From Protula sp. h YS-2021 (taxonomy: Eukaryota; Annelida; Polychaeta; Sabellida; Serpulidae), in NCBI GenBank assembly GCA_949752745.1, contig OX457027.1:57788053-57852052 (forward strand): a stretch of 64,000 nucleotides of DNA. The letters run 5' to 3'. Under the pieces are notes generated by a model. The model made no database searches. It was not told the origin of the DNA and was given only the letters and a program-made list of their open reading frames with translations. A program made the translations under genes and the position numbers. Below, in pieces: positions 23,001 through 35,000 of this stretch. The stretch's first letter is position 1; each line of letters begins with the position of its first letter.

Positions 23001-26000
23001 TACTATAAATGAATGATTTATGTCTTCAAAGTGAATCATAAAAGTTGGAACACTGCCATTATATTAATGCCACCGGAATAGATGTCGAAATTTTTCAGCA
23101 GTTGTGGTCAAGCGCCACCGGTAAAAAAAAAATCTGATGAAATAAATTAGGGGGTGCGGGAGGGGGGGGGGGGAATTGGTACTTACTCCTTGTATTTTTT
23201 TCATGCCTTGCAGCATTGGAGACTGCAATGCAAAAGGGGTCACATTTATTCCGGACAGCGTTTATGCCATTTAAACTACTCCTGTCAGAATTATTAGTGC
23301 CGGACGAAGAAATGAGGTCTCGACAATTGATCGAGCGAGAGTTGGTCGCTAGATCAATTGTCAACACTATTACTTACTTAAACAAGAATTCTGGAGAAAA
23401 TAATAAACCAGATATTTCTTGGTAGGCTATTTCGGTATAGACTACAGACAAGTAAAAATTCACAGAAATCACAGAAATCAAGACTTTTTCATTATTTCAT
23501 CAATTTAGGCTGCAGTCTTTAAAGAACTTATTTTCTTGCCTTCAAAAATAGAAAGAAAACGTGAAAATTATTAAAGCACAAGTAAATGTTTAAAAGCTCA
23601 AAATTTCAATTGGTTATTCAAGAATTCAAGATGAATTACCGATATTTTAATAAACAATCAAACATAAATTCAGTTATCCAATATTTTTGTTTTCCTTTTA
23701 CTAAAAGATAACAATTTAAACTTTTCAAGTTATTTTCTAGCTTTATGCAAGAAAATGAAGCAGTATTGATTTATTCGACATTCGAATTATCGGTAGTATG
23801 TTCCGGAATAGCCTACCCAGAAATACCTGATTTCTTATTTGCTTCAGAATTCTTGTTTTATGTAATACGGTGTTTCACGTGCGTTCGGTAATGAAGTGTA
23901 TGAGTTGAAATTTCTGGATATATTTAATACTCAAATTTGCGTCTCTCGGTCTGGTTGCAAACTTAAAAAAGCTGAACCTCAGACGATTTTGAAACGTCAG
24001 TACTTAAGGAAAGCAGAGGCTGCTCTCTAAATGGTTGTTTTCTTTATACTGTATGTAAGAAGCTTTTAGTTCCATGCGTTTAATCGAAACAAGGGAGAAA
24101 AAATCACTGTAGTTTGAAATGTTGTGTTTTATTCCCCACAAGGGAAATATATATGCGATCGACCACGTGTCGGTCTGTCTGTCGGTGTGTCATCAAGAGC
24201 TTGTTAACACGATAACTTAAAAACTGCTGCAAGGATTTTAATGAAACTTGGTATGTAGCTTCTGGGGAACAAACACAGATCGGTATTGTAAATGGGCCAG
24301 GTTTGTCTAAGGTAAATGGACCAGCTGGACTTAGAAAATTTCATCCTTTGATTGACTATTGATTGCCGTGTTTAACTGATGGGGAGCCTGTGGGGAATAT
24401 GTGGGCTATGCACACTGCTCTAGTTCAGAAAGTGACTTTAGTTTCTGGAACCCTTTTCATGCGTGAGAGTTAACAAATGTGAAACGAATCAGTTGCGTAG
24501 GTATTTAATCGAAAAATTTGTGAATACATAAAATTAGCAAGTTATTTGCGATTTGTGTTGAAGGCAAAAGATGTAACATCAAACCGACAAATTGCCCGGA
24601 TGCGCCTGCAGTTTTGGAAGGAATGTTTGAATGACATTTACCATGTAAGCTTTTAATTTCAGTATGTGAGCATAATTGCCACCAATATGTACTTAAGCGC
24701 CAGTGATATCCAGAAAGGTAAAATGCACCAAATTAAGGTATAAACTATCTGTTATAAATTAATGAACAGTTTTTTTCCATGATATTCTTGGTTGACATCA
24801 AGTTGAATCACGTGGCTAGTATGATTTTATCAGAAGGCTTTATTGAAATGAACAAAAAAAAAAACAATTTTTGTGTTCTGTGTTTGAAGGGGAAGACGCG
24901 TGCAACACCTATTGCAGCAGAGCTGAGTTATGTAAGTGCATGGCAAACTTATTTTATTTTTAGATCAGCCGACTATCGTCGCAGGGTTATACCCATAACT
25001 TGTGGAAAATTTGTTGTCCGTTGTGTATGTGTGTGTAAACTGTTTTTCAAAATGCTACACTTCCTACATTTCTGGCCCGTTTTGAAATTTGGCAGGATCC
25101 TGGGTAATCCTCCATACAGCTTGTATTTTTTTTTTGCGCGATTTGGCCAAAAATCTCGTGCGGCTGCGTTGAAATTTGACAGAATGCCACACCCCCCTCC
25201 CCAAAGTTTCTGCTTCAGACTTGTTAGTCCCCCGCCGGCGCGTAGCGCGATGTGGATGCTATTGTATCTCTGCCCGTCCATCTGTCTGTCTGTCTGTCAA
25301 CATTTAGCATAGGGTGTCGTTTCCGCGACAGATCTCACGGAACTACTGGGGGAATTTCATTCAAACCTTGCACGTGCATAGAATAAGGTTTCGCCGTCGG
25401 CCGAAAAATTTGGCCTACACATTTCGTCAAAAATTCGAAAATGTCAGACCTTGAAATGGTTGGATGGGGTGTCGTTTCCGCGACAGATCTCAAAAACTGC
25501 TGGAGGAATTTCATTTAAACCTTGCACATGCATAGAATAAGGGTTGTAGTTGTGCACCTGGGTATAGGTTTCACCGTCGGCTGAAAAATTTGGCCTACAG
25601 ACTTCGTCGAAAATTAATTTCCTATGATTGCAAGCGGCCAGGGGACATAGTCAGACCTCGAAATATCTTGAAATCTTGTGATTGCACGCCGGCGGGGGGC
25701 TTAGGCAATTTTACTGACATACTTTTTTTTTTGGCGATTAGACCAAAACTGGCCAAAATATTCCCAAACAAAACGGTAAAAAAATGACAGTGTACTCCTT
25801 CTTGATGCTCCTTCACCAGTCGCCTAACCACTTAAATCGACAGCACAGTCTGAAAGGGAGTGGACTGATCATCACGAGGCCGTGGGTTCAAGCCAAGCTT
25901 AAGGCGATTTTTTTTTCATCTTCCTTTATCGGTTTTACTGGTAATATTCATAATTCTGCCTCCCATAGAAACAGTGGTTTGCGTTGTAGCCTGTGAGTTC

Positions 26001-29000
26001 AAGCCCCGGTGAGGAATAAATTTGTATTTTATGGGTGTTTTGCTTGCCTGCTGTATCTTTGGTGGGACTCAAGGTGCGTAATAATACTTAAGAAGTATCA
26101 AGTAAATTGTAGTACTTTGCTATCGGTTCGGCGAAAAGAAAAAAAAAGGCTAAATAAATGGATAGGTTTAAGAGAAACACGAAAAAATGCTGTTCGACTC
26201 ACAGATCCGGTCCGATTACTTTTGATAGCAGTGTTGTCTATGAGGCCATCTTTCAAATCTAAATTTTGTCAGAATTCGTTATTTTCTCCTTTCACCTTAG
26301 TAATATCGCTTTTAGGGCTGGGCGCAATGTCCACGGACATTCTTGTTGCGATTAAACAACATTGTTCTATTTTTTCGTTCTTTCTTCGGTATATTCAAAC
26401 GGTATTGAGCATATGGACTTGTGTGTTTTACATCATATTCAAATAATATTGAGTATCTACGGGGATAACTCTGAAAATTGAAAATGTTCGCCATTTTCGA
26501 GCTGTAGTGCGCCATAATTTTTCAGAACAGTCAGCCGTATACTTGGGTAAAATACGCTCCTTCGCTGACCGATATATGGCGCTGGGTAAAAACCTCTTGT
26601 GCCATCTGGGAAAGTCATGAGTCATTACGACAAATATTTCTGTGCCACGTATAAAAACATCGATGTGCCATGGCTTTTTGGGTGTTTTGTGTTTTTAGCC
26701 AACGTAGATGCGCGTAAAGTCGCAAAGTTCGTCTGGTTTTTTTCCAAACGCTGATCACAAGTGTCTGTTTCAGGCAGTGTCGCGGCACCAGCTGAGTAAG
26801 AAGTGGTTCTTCAACGTGATAGAAGGCAGGGTCAGTAAGATTAACTCGTGTCAAAACTCGTCGAGATAATCTCTGCAGAAGTACCGGTATTTTTTTTTAG
26901 CCCAGCTTACGGTACACGTAAGCTGGGGTATTCCTATCGGTTTGCGGGTGGCGTCCGTTAGTTAGTTAGTTAGTTCGCTGTAAACTTTGTTTCAAAATGC
27001 ATCTCCTCCTACAATTTTGATTCGATGTCATTTATTTTTGGTGTGAGGCATCCCTAAGGGGTCGTGCATACGGCTTGTGCTTTTCTAGTCGATCGGGTGA
27101 TTTTTGAATTTTTGGCGAATTTTTAAAGAAAAAAATTAAAAATGTATCTCCTCCTACATTTTTGACCCGATGTCATTTATTTTTGGTATGAGGCACCCCT
27201 AAAGGGTCGTGCATACGGCTTGTGCTTTTTTAGTCGATCGGACAATTTTTGTATTTTTGGGGATTTTTTTAAGCAAAAATTTTGAAAAAAATGCATCTAC
27301 TCCTACAATTTTGATTCGATGTCATTTATTTTTGGTGTGAGGATTTCCTTAGCGGTCGTGCATACGGCTTGTGCTTTTTTAGTCGATCGGGTGATTTTTG
27401 AATTTTTGGGGATTTTTTAAAGAAATTTTAAAATGTATCTCCTCGTACATTTTGTACCCGATGTCATTTATTTTTGGTATGAGGCACCCTTAAAGGGTCG
27501 TGCATACGGCTTGTGCTTTTTTAGTCGATCGGGTGATTTTTGAATTTTTGGGGATTTTTTAAAGAAATTTTAAAATGTATCTCCTCGTACATTTTTTACC
27601 CGATGTCATTTATTTTTGGTATGAGGCACCCTTAAAGGGTCGTGCATACGGCTTGTGCTTTTTTAGTTTGTATTATTGGGGAATTTTTTAAGCAAAAATT
27701 TCGAAAATAATTCAAAATGCATCTACCCCTACAATTTTGATTCGATGTCATTCATTCTTGGTGTGAGTGCATACGGCTTGTGCTTTTTAGTCGATCGGGC
27801 AATTTTTTTTTTTTTTTTTTTGGTTTGAGGCATCCCTAAGGGGTTGAGAAAACGACTTGCGCTTTTTAGTCGATCTGACAATTTCTGTTTTTTATGGGAA
27901 TTTTTGAAGAAAAACTTCAAAATGCATTTCCTCCTACAGTTTTTATCCGATTTCATTTATTTTTGCTATGAGGCATCCTTAGGTAGGTCTCGCATACGGC
28001 TTGTGCTATTTGACTCGACTGGGGAATTTTTGATTTCGGGGGGAATTTTTGATGAAAATACCTCAAAATGCATTTTCTCCTGCAGTTTTGATCAAACATC
28101 ATTTATTTTGTGGCTGAGGCATGCTTAGGGTGTCGTGAATATGGCCTGTCTTTTTCAGTCGATGAGAGAATTTTTGAAGAAAAAAATTCAAAATGCATTT
28201 CCTCCTACAGTTTTTATCAGATTTGATTTATTTTCGATATGAGCCGTCTCTAGGGGGTCATGCATACGGCTTGTAAGCACCGCGCATCAACGCAGGTTAA
28301 ATAAACATGCGCACTGGTCCGAAAAAAAGAACTACGCTTCGACGTAAGTTGAATAGACATGCGCACTGGTCCGAAATGCGAACCGTATATCGAGGCAAAT
28401 TAAATAAGCATGCGCAGTGGTCCGAAATGCGAACCGCGCATCAACGCAAGTTAAATAAATATGCGCACTGCTCTGAAATGAGAACCACGCATCAACACAA
28501 GTTAAATAAACATGGGCACTGGCCTGAAATGCGAACCGCTCATCGACGGAAGTTAAATAAACATGCGATCCGGTCCAAAATAAGCACCGCACATCAACGC
28601 AAGTTAAACAAACATGCGCACTTGTCCGAAAAAAAGGACCACGCATCGACGCAAGTTGAATAGACATGCGCAGTGGTCTGAAATTCGAACCGCGCATCAA
28701 CGCAAGTTAAATAAACATGCGCAGTGGTCCGAAGAAAGAACCATGAATCGACGCAAGTTGAATAGACATAAGAGTCGGGCATCGACGGGACTTAAATAAA
28801 CATGCGTTCTGGTCCGAAACGCAAATCGCGCGTTAACGCAAGTTAAATGAACCTGCTCACTTGTCCCAAAGTGCGAACTGTGCATCAACGCAACCTAAAG
28901 AAACACGTATACTGGTCCGAAATGCGAACCGGATATCAACGCAAATTAAATAAACATGCACACTGGTCCGAATTGCGAACCGCACATAAGCGTAAGTTAA

Positions 29001-32000
29001 ATAAACATTTGCACCGGTCCAAAATAAGTACCGATCATCAACACAAGTTAAATAAATATGCGCAGTGGTCCAAAATGCGAAACCCGCATCAACACAAGTT
29101 AAAAAAAAGATGCGCGCTGGTCCGAAATGCGAACTGCCTATTAACGCAACTTAAATAACATGCGCACTATTCAAAATAAGAACTGCGCATCAACGAAACT
29201 TAAATAAACATGCGCACTTGTCCAGAATAAGAACCGTGCATCAACTCAAGAAATATGCGCATTGGCCTGAAATAAGAACCGCGCATCGACGCACGTTAAA
29301 TAAACATACGCAGTGGTTCGAAATGCGAACCACGCGCCAACGTAAGTTAAATAAACATTTGCACTGGTCTAAAATAAGCACCGCGCATCAACGCAAGTTA
29401 AATAAACATGCGCAACTCTCCGAAATTCGAACCGCGCATCAACGCAAGTTAAATAAACGTGCGCAGTGGTTCGAAATGCGAACCACGCTCCAACGCAAGT
29501 TAAATAAACATTTGCACTGGTCCAAAATAAGCACTGCGCATCAACGCAAGTTAAATAAACATGCGCACTGGTCCGAAATTCGAACCGCGCATTAACGCAA
29601 GTTAAATAAACATGCGTAATGATCCGAAATTCGAACTGCTCATCAGCGCAAGTTAAATAAACATGCGCACTTCTCCGAAATTCGAACCGCGCATCAACGC
29701 AAGTTAAATAAACGTGCGCAGTGGTTCGAAATGCGAACCACGCTCCAACGCAAGTTAAATAAACATTTGCACTGGTCCAAAATAAGCACTGCGCATCAAC
29801 GCAAGTTAAATAAACATAGGCATGCGTCCAAAATAAGCACCGTGCATCAACGCAAGTTAAATAAACATGCAAACTGGTCCGAAATGCGAACCGCGCATCA
29901 AGGCAACCTATGGAAACTTGTGCACTTGTCCAAAATAAGCACCGCTCATCAACGCAAGTACAATAAACATGCGTATTGGTCTGGAATAAGAATCGCGCAT
30001 CGACGCAAGGTAAATAAACATGCACAGTGATTCGAAATAAGAACCGCACATCAACACAAGGTAAATAAACATGCGCACTGATCCGAAATACGAACCGCCC
30101 ATCAACACAATGTAAATAAAGATGCGCATTGATCCGAAATGCGAACCGCACATCAACACAAGGTAAATAAACATGCGCACTGATCCGAAATAAGAACCGC
30201 ACATTCACAAAAGGTGAAAAAAAACATGGGCGCTCGTCAGAAATGCGAACCGCACATCAACGCAAGTTAAATAAACATGTGCACTGTTCCAAAATGAGAG
30301 CCGCGCATTAACGCAAGTTAAATAAACATGCGTAATGATCCGAAATTCGAACTGCTTATCAGCGCAAGTTAAATAAACATGCGCACTTCTCCGAAATTCG
30401 AACTGCGCATCAACGCAAGTTAAATAAATGTGCGCAGTGGTTCGAAATGCGAACAACGCTCCAACGCAAGTTAAACAAACATTCCCACTTGTCCGAAAAA
30501 AAGAACCGCGCATCAACGCAAGTTAAATAAACATGCGCACCTCTCCGAAATTCGAACCGCGCATCAACGCAAGTTAAATAAACGTGTGCAGTGGTTCGAA
30601 ATGCGAACCACGCTCCAACGCAAGTTAAATAAACATTTGCACTGGTCCAAAATAAGCACTGCGCATCAACGCAAGTTAAATAAACATGCGCACTGGTCAA
30701 GAATAAGAACCGTGCATCAACTCAAGAAATATGCGCATTGGCCTGAAATAAGAACCGCGCATCGACGCAAGGTAAATAAACATGCGCACTGATCCGAAAT
30801 ACGAACCGCCCATCAACACAATGTAAATAAAGATGCGCATTGATTCGAAATAAGAACTGCACATCAACACAAGGTAAATAAACATGCGCACTGATCCAAA
30901 ATAAGAACCGCACATTCACAAAAGGTGAAAAAAAACATGGGCGCTCGTCAGAAATGCGAACCGCACATCAACGCAAGTTAAATAAACATGTGCACTGTTC
31001 CAAAATGAGAGCCGCGCATTAACGCAAGTTAAATAAACATGCGTAATGATCCGAAATTCGAACTGCTTATCAGCGCAAGTTAAATAAACATGCGCACTTC
31101 TCCGAAATTCGAACTGCGCATCAACGCAAGTTAAATAAATGTGCGCAGTGGTTCGAAATGCGAACAACGCTCCAACGCAAGTTAAACAAACATTCCCACT
31201 TGTCCGAAAAAAAGAACCGCGCATCAACGCAAGTTAAATAAACATGCGCACCTCTCCGAAATTCGAACCGCGCATCAACGCAAGTTAAATAAACGTGTGC
31301 AGTGGTTCGAAATGCGAACCACGCTCCAACGCAAGTTAAATAAACATTTGCACTGGTCCAAAATAAGCACTGCGCATCAACGCAAGTTAAATAAACATGC
31401 GCACTGGTCAAGAATAAGAACCGTGCATCAACTCAAGAAATATGCGCATTGGCCTGAAATAAGAACCGCGCATCGACGCAAGGTAAATAAACATGCGCAC
31501 TGATCCGAAATACGAACCGCCCATCAACACAATGTAAATAAAGATGCGCATTGATTCGAAATAAGAACTGCACATCAACACAAGGTAAATAAACATGCGC
31601 ACTGATCCAAAATAAGAACCGCACATTCACAAAAGGTGAAAAAAAACATGGGCGCTCGTCAGAAATGCGAACCGCACATCAACGCAAGTTAAATAAACAT
31701 GTGCACTGTTCCAAAATGAGAGCCGCGCATTAACGCAAGTTAAATAAACATGCGTAATGATCCGAAATTCGAACTGCTTATCAGCGCAAGTTAAATAAAC
31801 ATGCGCACTTCTCCGAAATTCGAACTGCGCATCAACGCAAGTTAAATAAATGTGCGCAGTGGTTCGAAATGCGAACCACGTTCAAACGCAAGTTAAATAA
31901 ACATTTGCACTGGTCCAAAATAAGCACTGCGCATCAACGCAAGTTAAATAAACATGCACACTGGTCCAAAATGCAAACCGCTCACCAACGCAAGTTAAAT

Positions 32001-35000
32001 AAACATAGGCACACGTCCAAAATAAGCACCGTGCATCAACGCAAGTTAAATAAACATGCAAACTGGTCCGAAATGCGAACCGCGCATCAAGGCAACCTAT
32101 GGAAACTTGTGCACTTGTCCAAAATAAGTACCGCTCATCAACGCAAGTACAATAAACATGCGTATTGGCGTATTGGTCTGGAATAAGAATCGCGCATCGA
32201 CGCAAGGTAAATAAACATGCGCAGTGATCCGAAATAAGAACCGCACATCAACACAAGGTAAATAAACATGCGCACTGATCCGAAATACGAACCGCCCATC
32301 AGCACAATGTAAATAAAGATGCGGATTGATCCGAAATAAGAACCGCACATCAACACAAGGTAAATAAACATGCGCACTGATCCGAAATAAGAACTGCACA
32401 TTCACAAAAGGTGAAAAAAACATGGGCGCTCGTCAGAAATGCGAACCGCACATCAAGCAAGTTAAATAAACATGTGCACTGTTCCAAAATGAGAGCCGCG
32501 CATCTACGCAAAATTAAAGAAACATGCGCACTTGTCTGAATAAGAACCGCACATCAAAGCAAGTTACATAAATATGCGCACTGGTCCGAAATGCGAGCGT
32601 TGTTTGAAGGTATCTATGGCAGACTATCCAGTCTACCAGAGATACAAAAAATCTGTTTCCCATTTTTGTGGGAAAGAAATCTTTGTATGCATTTATCGGT
32701 CTATGTTCTGGTCCGGTGCTAAATTAATTATTGGGCTAGCTCTTTGCCGTCTCATCTTTTGAAGCCCAATTTTTCAGGAAAATTCCCTTGCCCATGCACG
32801 CTGAAATTGGTCTTATTGCTTTTCGTAAGCTGGGACTTTGTCCTTGGAAAACTTGTTTGTTTTTTTTTTTTTTGTTTTGCACTCCCACCCGTCTCGCCTT
32901 GTCTGTGCCTTCTTTTCTCCGCAAAGCAACCCCTTTCGTGTTATTTTTTCCATATTTCTAAATGCCCCTAGGTATCGGAACATTAACTTATACAGGACTA
33001 TGTCACGTGCTTTCACATCTATTCAAACATTTTTGAAGTATGTTTAATAAAATAAGTACATTTTAAAGGTTTTAGTTAGTTACGTTGTGTACTAAATCCT
33101 CACAAAATCATCTGAGCGCAAATACACTATAGATCTAATGGTATTGATTTTTCCCTTCCGTCGACATCACCGTGATCAGGAGAACAATCTGGAAGATCAG
33201 GCGTTTATGAGCGTGCAAGAAACCCTGGAGTACGCGGATAAAGTGAACTCGTCCTTGATCTACCTCATTCTGCAGTGCTTGGGTGAGTCACGGGGGAGGG
33301 CAAAATGCAGTGTATACTTTCTGAACCGAGCCTGCCACCGGATGAAAATCATAAGCGACAAAAAGAAGAGAAGTGTCGCGCTCGGGTGAATGTTTTTGCG
33401 CTTTCATATCTTATGCTCTGTCTTTCATAGTGGTGATTTTTTTCAAGCTGTGCGTAGACTTTCCTTTGTTTTTTTTTTCTTTTTTTTTAGACCAGCCGAC
33501 TGATGGGCTGGTCTAGTGCGACAGAAAGGTGGCTTATTTGTCGTCCATATGTATGTACGTATGTATGTATGTATTTCGCCAAATTGGCTAATTTGGCTAA
33601 ATGTGGGAAAATTTGGTTAAATCTCGGAAGCAATAGGGGTTCGGCAATTTAGATCTCATTTTGTGGTGTGCTTACTGCGGTATTATTGTTAGATATCGCT
33701 ATTCTAACAATAAGTTCGCAGCTGGTTGCAGTGTCCCTGGACATTCATGTTAAGAGGTTATGTAAGAAATAAATCGGTCTTCCTTCAGTATAAAAGAAAG
33801 CACTTTTTCCTTGATAGATGTACATGAAATACAAGTGGATCACGCGGCTAGTCACCTGGGGAAGTGTCAAGGTCTTGTGACGCTGCTCCGCTCAGTACCG
33901 CACCACGCGCAGAGGCACCGGGTACTGCTACCTGTAGATCTCATGATCAAAGTAAGTACCGCACTGCCCGAACCAAATGTTAACTTAACATGCCAAAAGT
34001 TTTTGAGGATGAAAAGTATTGCTTTAACATGCCAGTTGACTGGACAAAATATGCCCCGTTCTGATTTCACGATGTAAGTGAGTTTCTGTTCGGGGAAAAA
34101 CAGTAATGACCTCTGTCAGGCATTTATGGAAATGTATTGTAATGCCACTAAGAGTATGAGTTCTTCTGAAGTGGAGTCTATAGCTATGAATACTTCTTCT
34201 GAAGTGGAGAAAAATTCACGGTGTTGTTTCAGTCCATGCCTCTATCTAGGGGTATAAATCTACGCATTCTGCCGCCGTATGGATGATAAAGTTAAGATGC
34301 TGTGTAGCGTGGTGATAATAAATAAATTCGCCGAACCGAGGGCCAATGCCCAAGATGCTGAAGGGCTGAGCACCAGAGTGGAAAATTGCATTAGATAAGA
34401 AAGCATTAGGTGCGGCGCAGTTGTTCTTATCTCAGTGCCGTTGATGTCAGTTTCACGTCTTGCATTGTTGTTAGCACAAAAGCTGATGTTGCTGTCAGCA
34501 CAAAAGCTGGTGTAGCTGGCAGCATAAAAGCTGGTGTTGTCAGCACAACAGCTAGTGTTGTCAGCACAACAGTTGGTGTTGTCAGCACAACAGTTGGTGT
34601 TGTCAACACAAATGCTAGTGTTGTAAGCAAAAAGCTGGTGTTGTCAGCACAACAGCTGCTGTTGTTTTCAGCGCAGAATCAGGTGTTGTTTTAGTGTAAT
34701 CTCTTGTGTTGTTTAAGCATGGTGTGTGGTGTTATTTCAGCATAACATCTCGCAGCAAGAAGTAATACGAGGTTGTCGCGAACAGAAAATGAAAGATCTC
34801 ATCTACGACATTGCCAGTGAAGCCAATTTCGAACTGGAAATAGTAAGATTTCGCTGAAAATCTCATTGACGTTATAAAGTCACTACTGTTAAGTCTTCAA
34901 ACTTTGACAGTCATAGACATGAGTTTGACTTTGTTGTTCAGCTGCTCATTGATTATTGTCTGTAAAACTATAAACCTTAATGACTAGAGTTCACTGTTTT

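Noticed and set aside
23216..23425. Frame [16 protein letters not shown]... considered as an NDUFAF6 exon
   Set aside because: It lies between exons 2 and 3, has no matching conserved segment, and exons 2 and 3 already join in phase.
24779..25312. 177-codon plus-strand frame
   Set aside because: Only its 42-nt exon 4 segment is real; the rest is intron and a dispersed repeat with GTCTGTC runs.
29369..30208. 279-codon minus-strand open frame
   Set aside because: It is a read-through of the 51-bp (17-codon) tandem repeat; other frames on both strands are equally open and there is no start context, splice site or unique sequence.
28273..32600. CRISPR-like array interpretation of the regular repeat
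   Set aside because: There are no unique spacers: the whole 51-bp period is repeated, the window is eukaryotic, and no cas genes are present.
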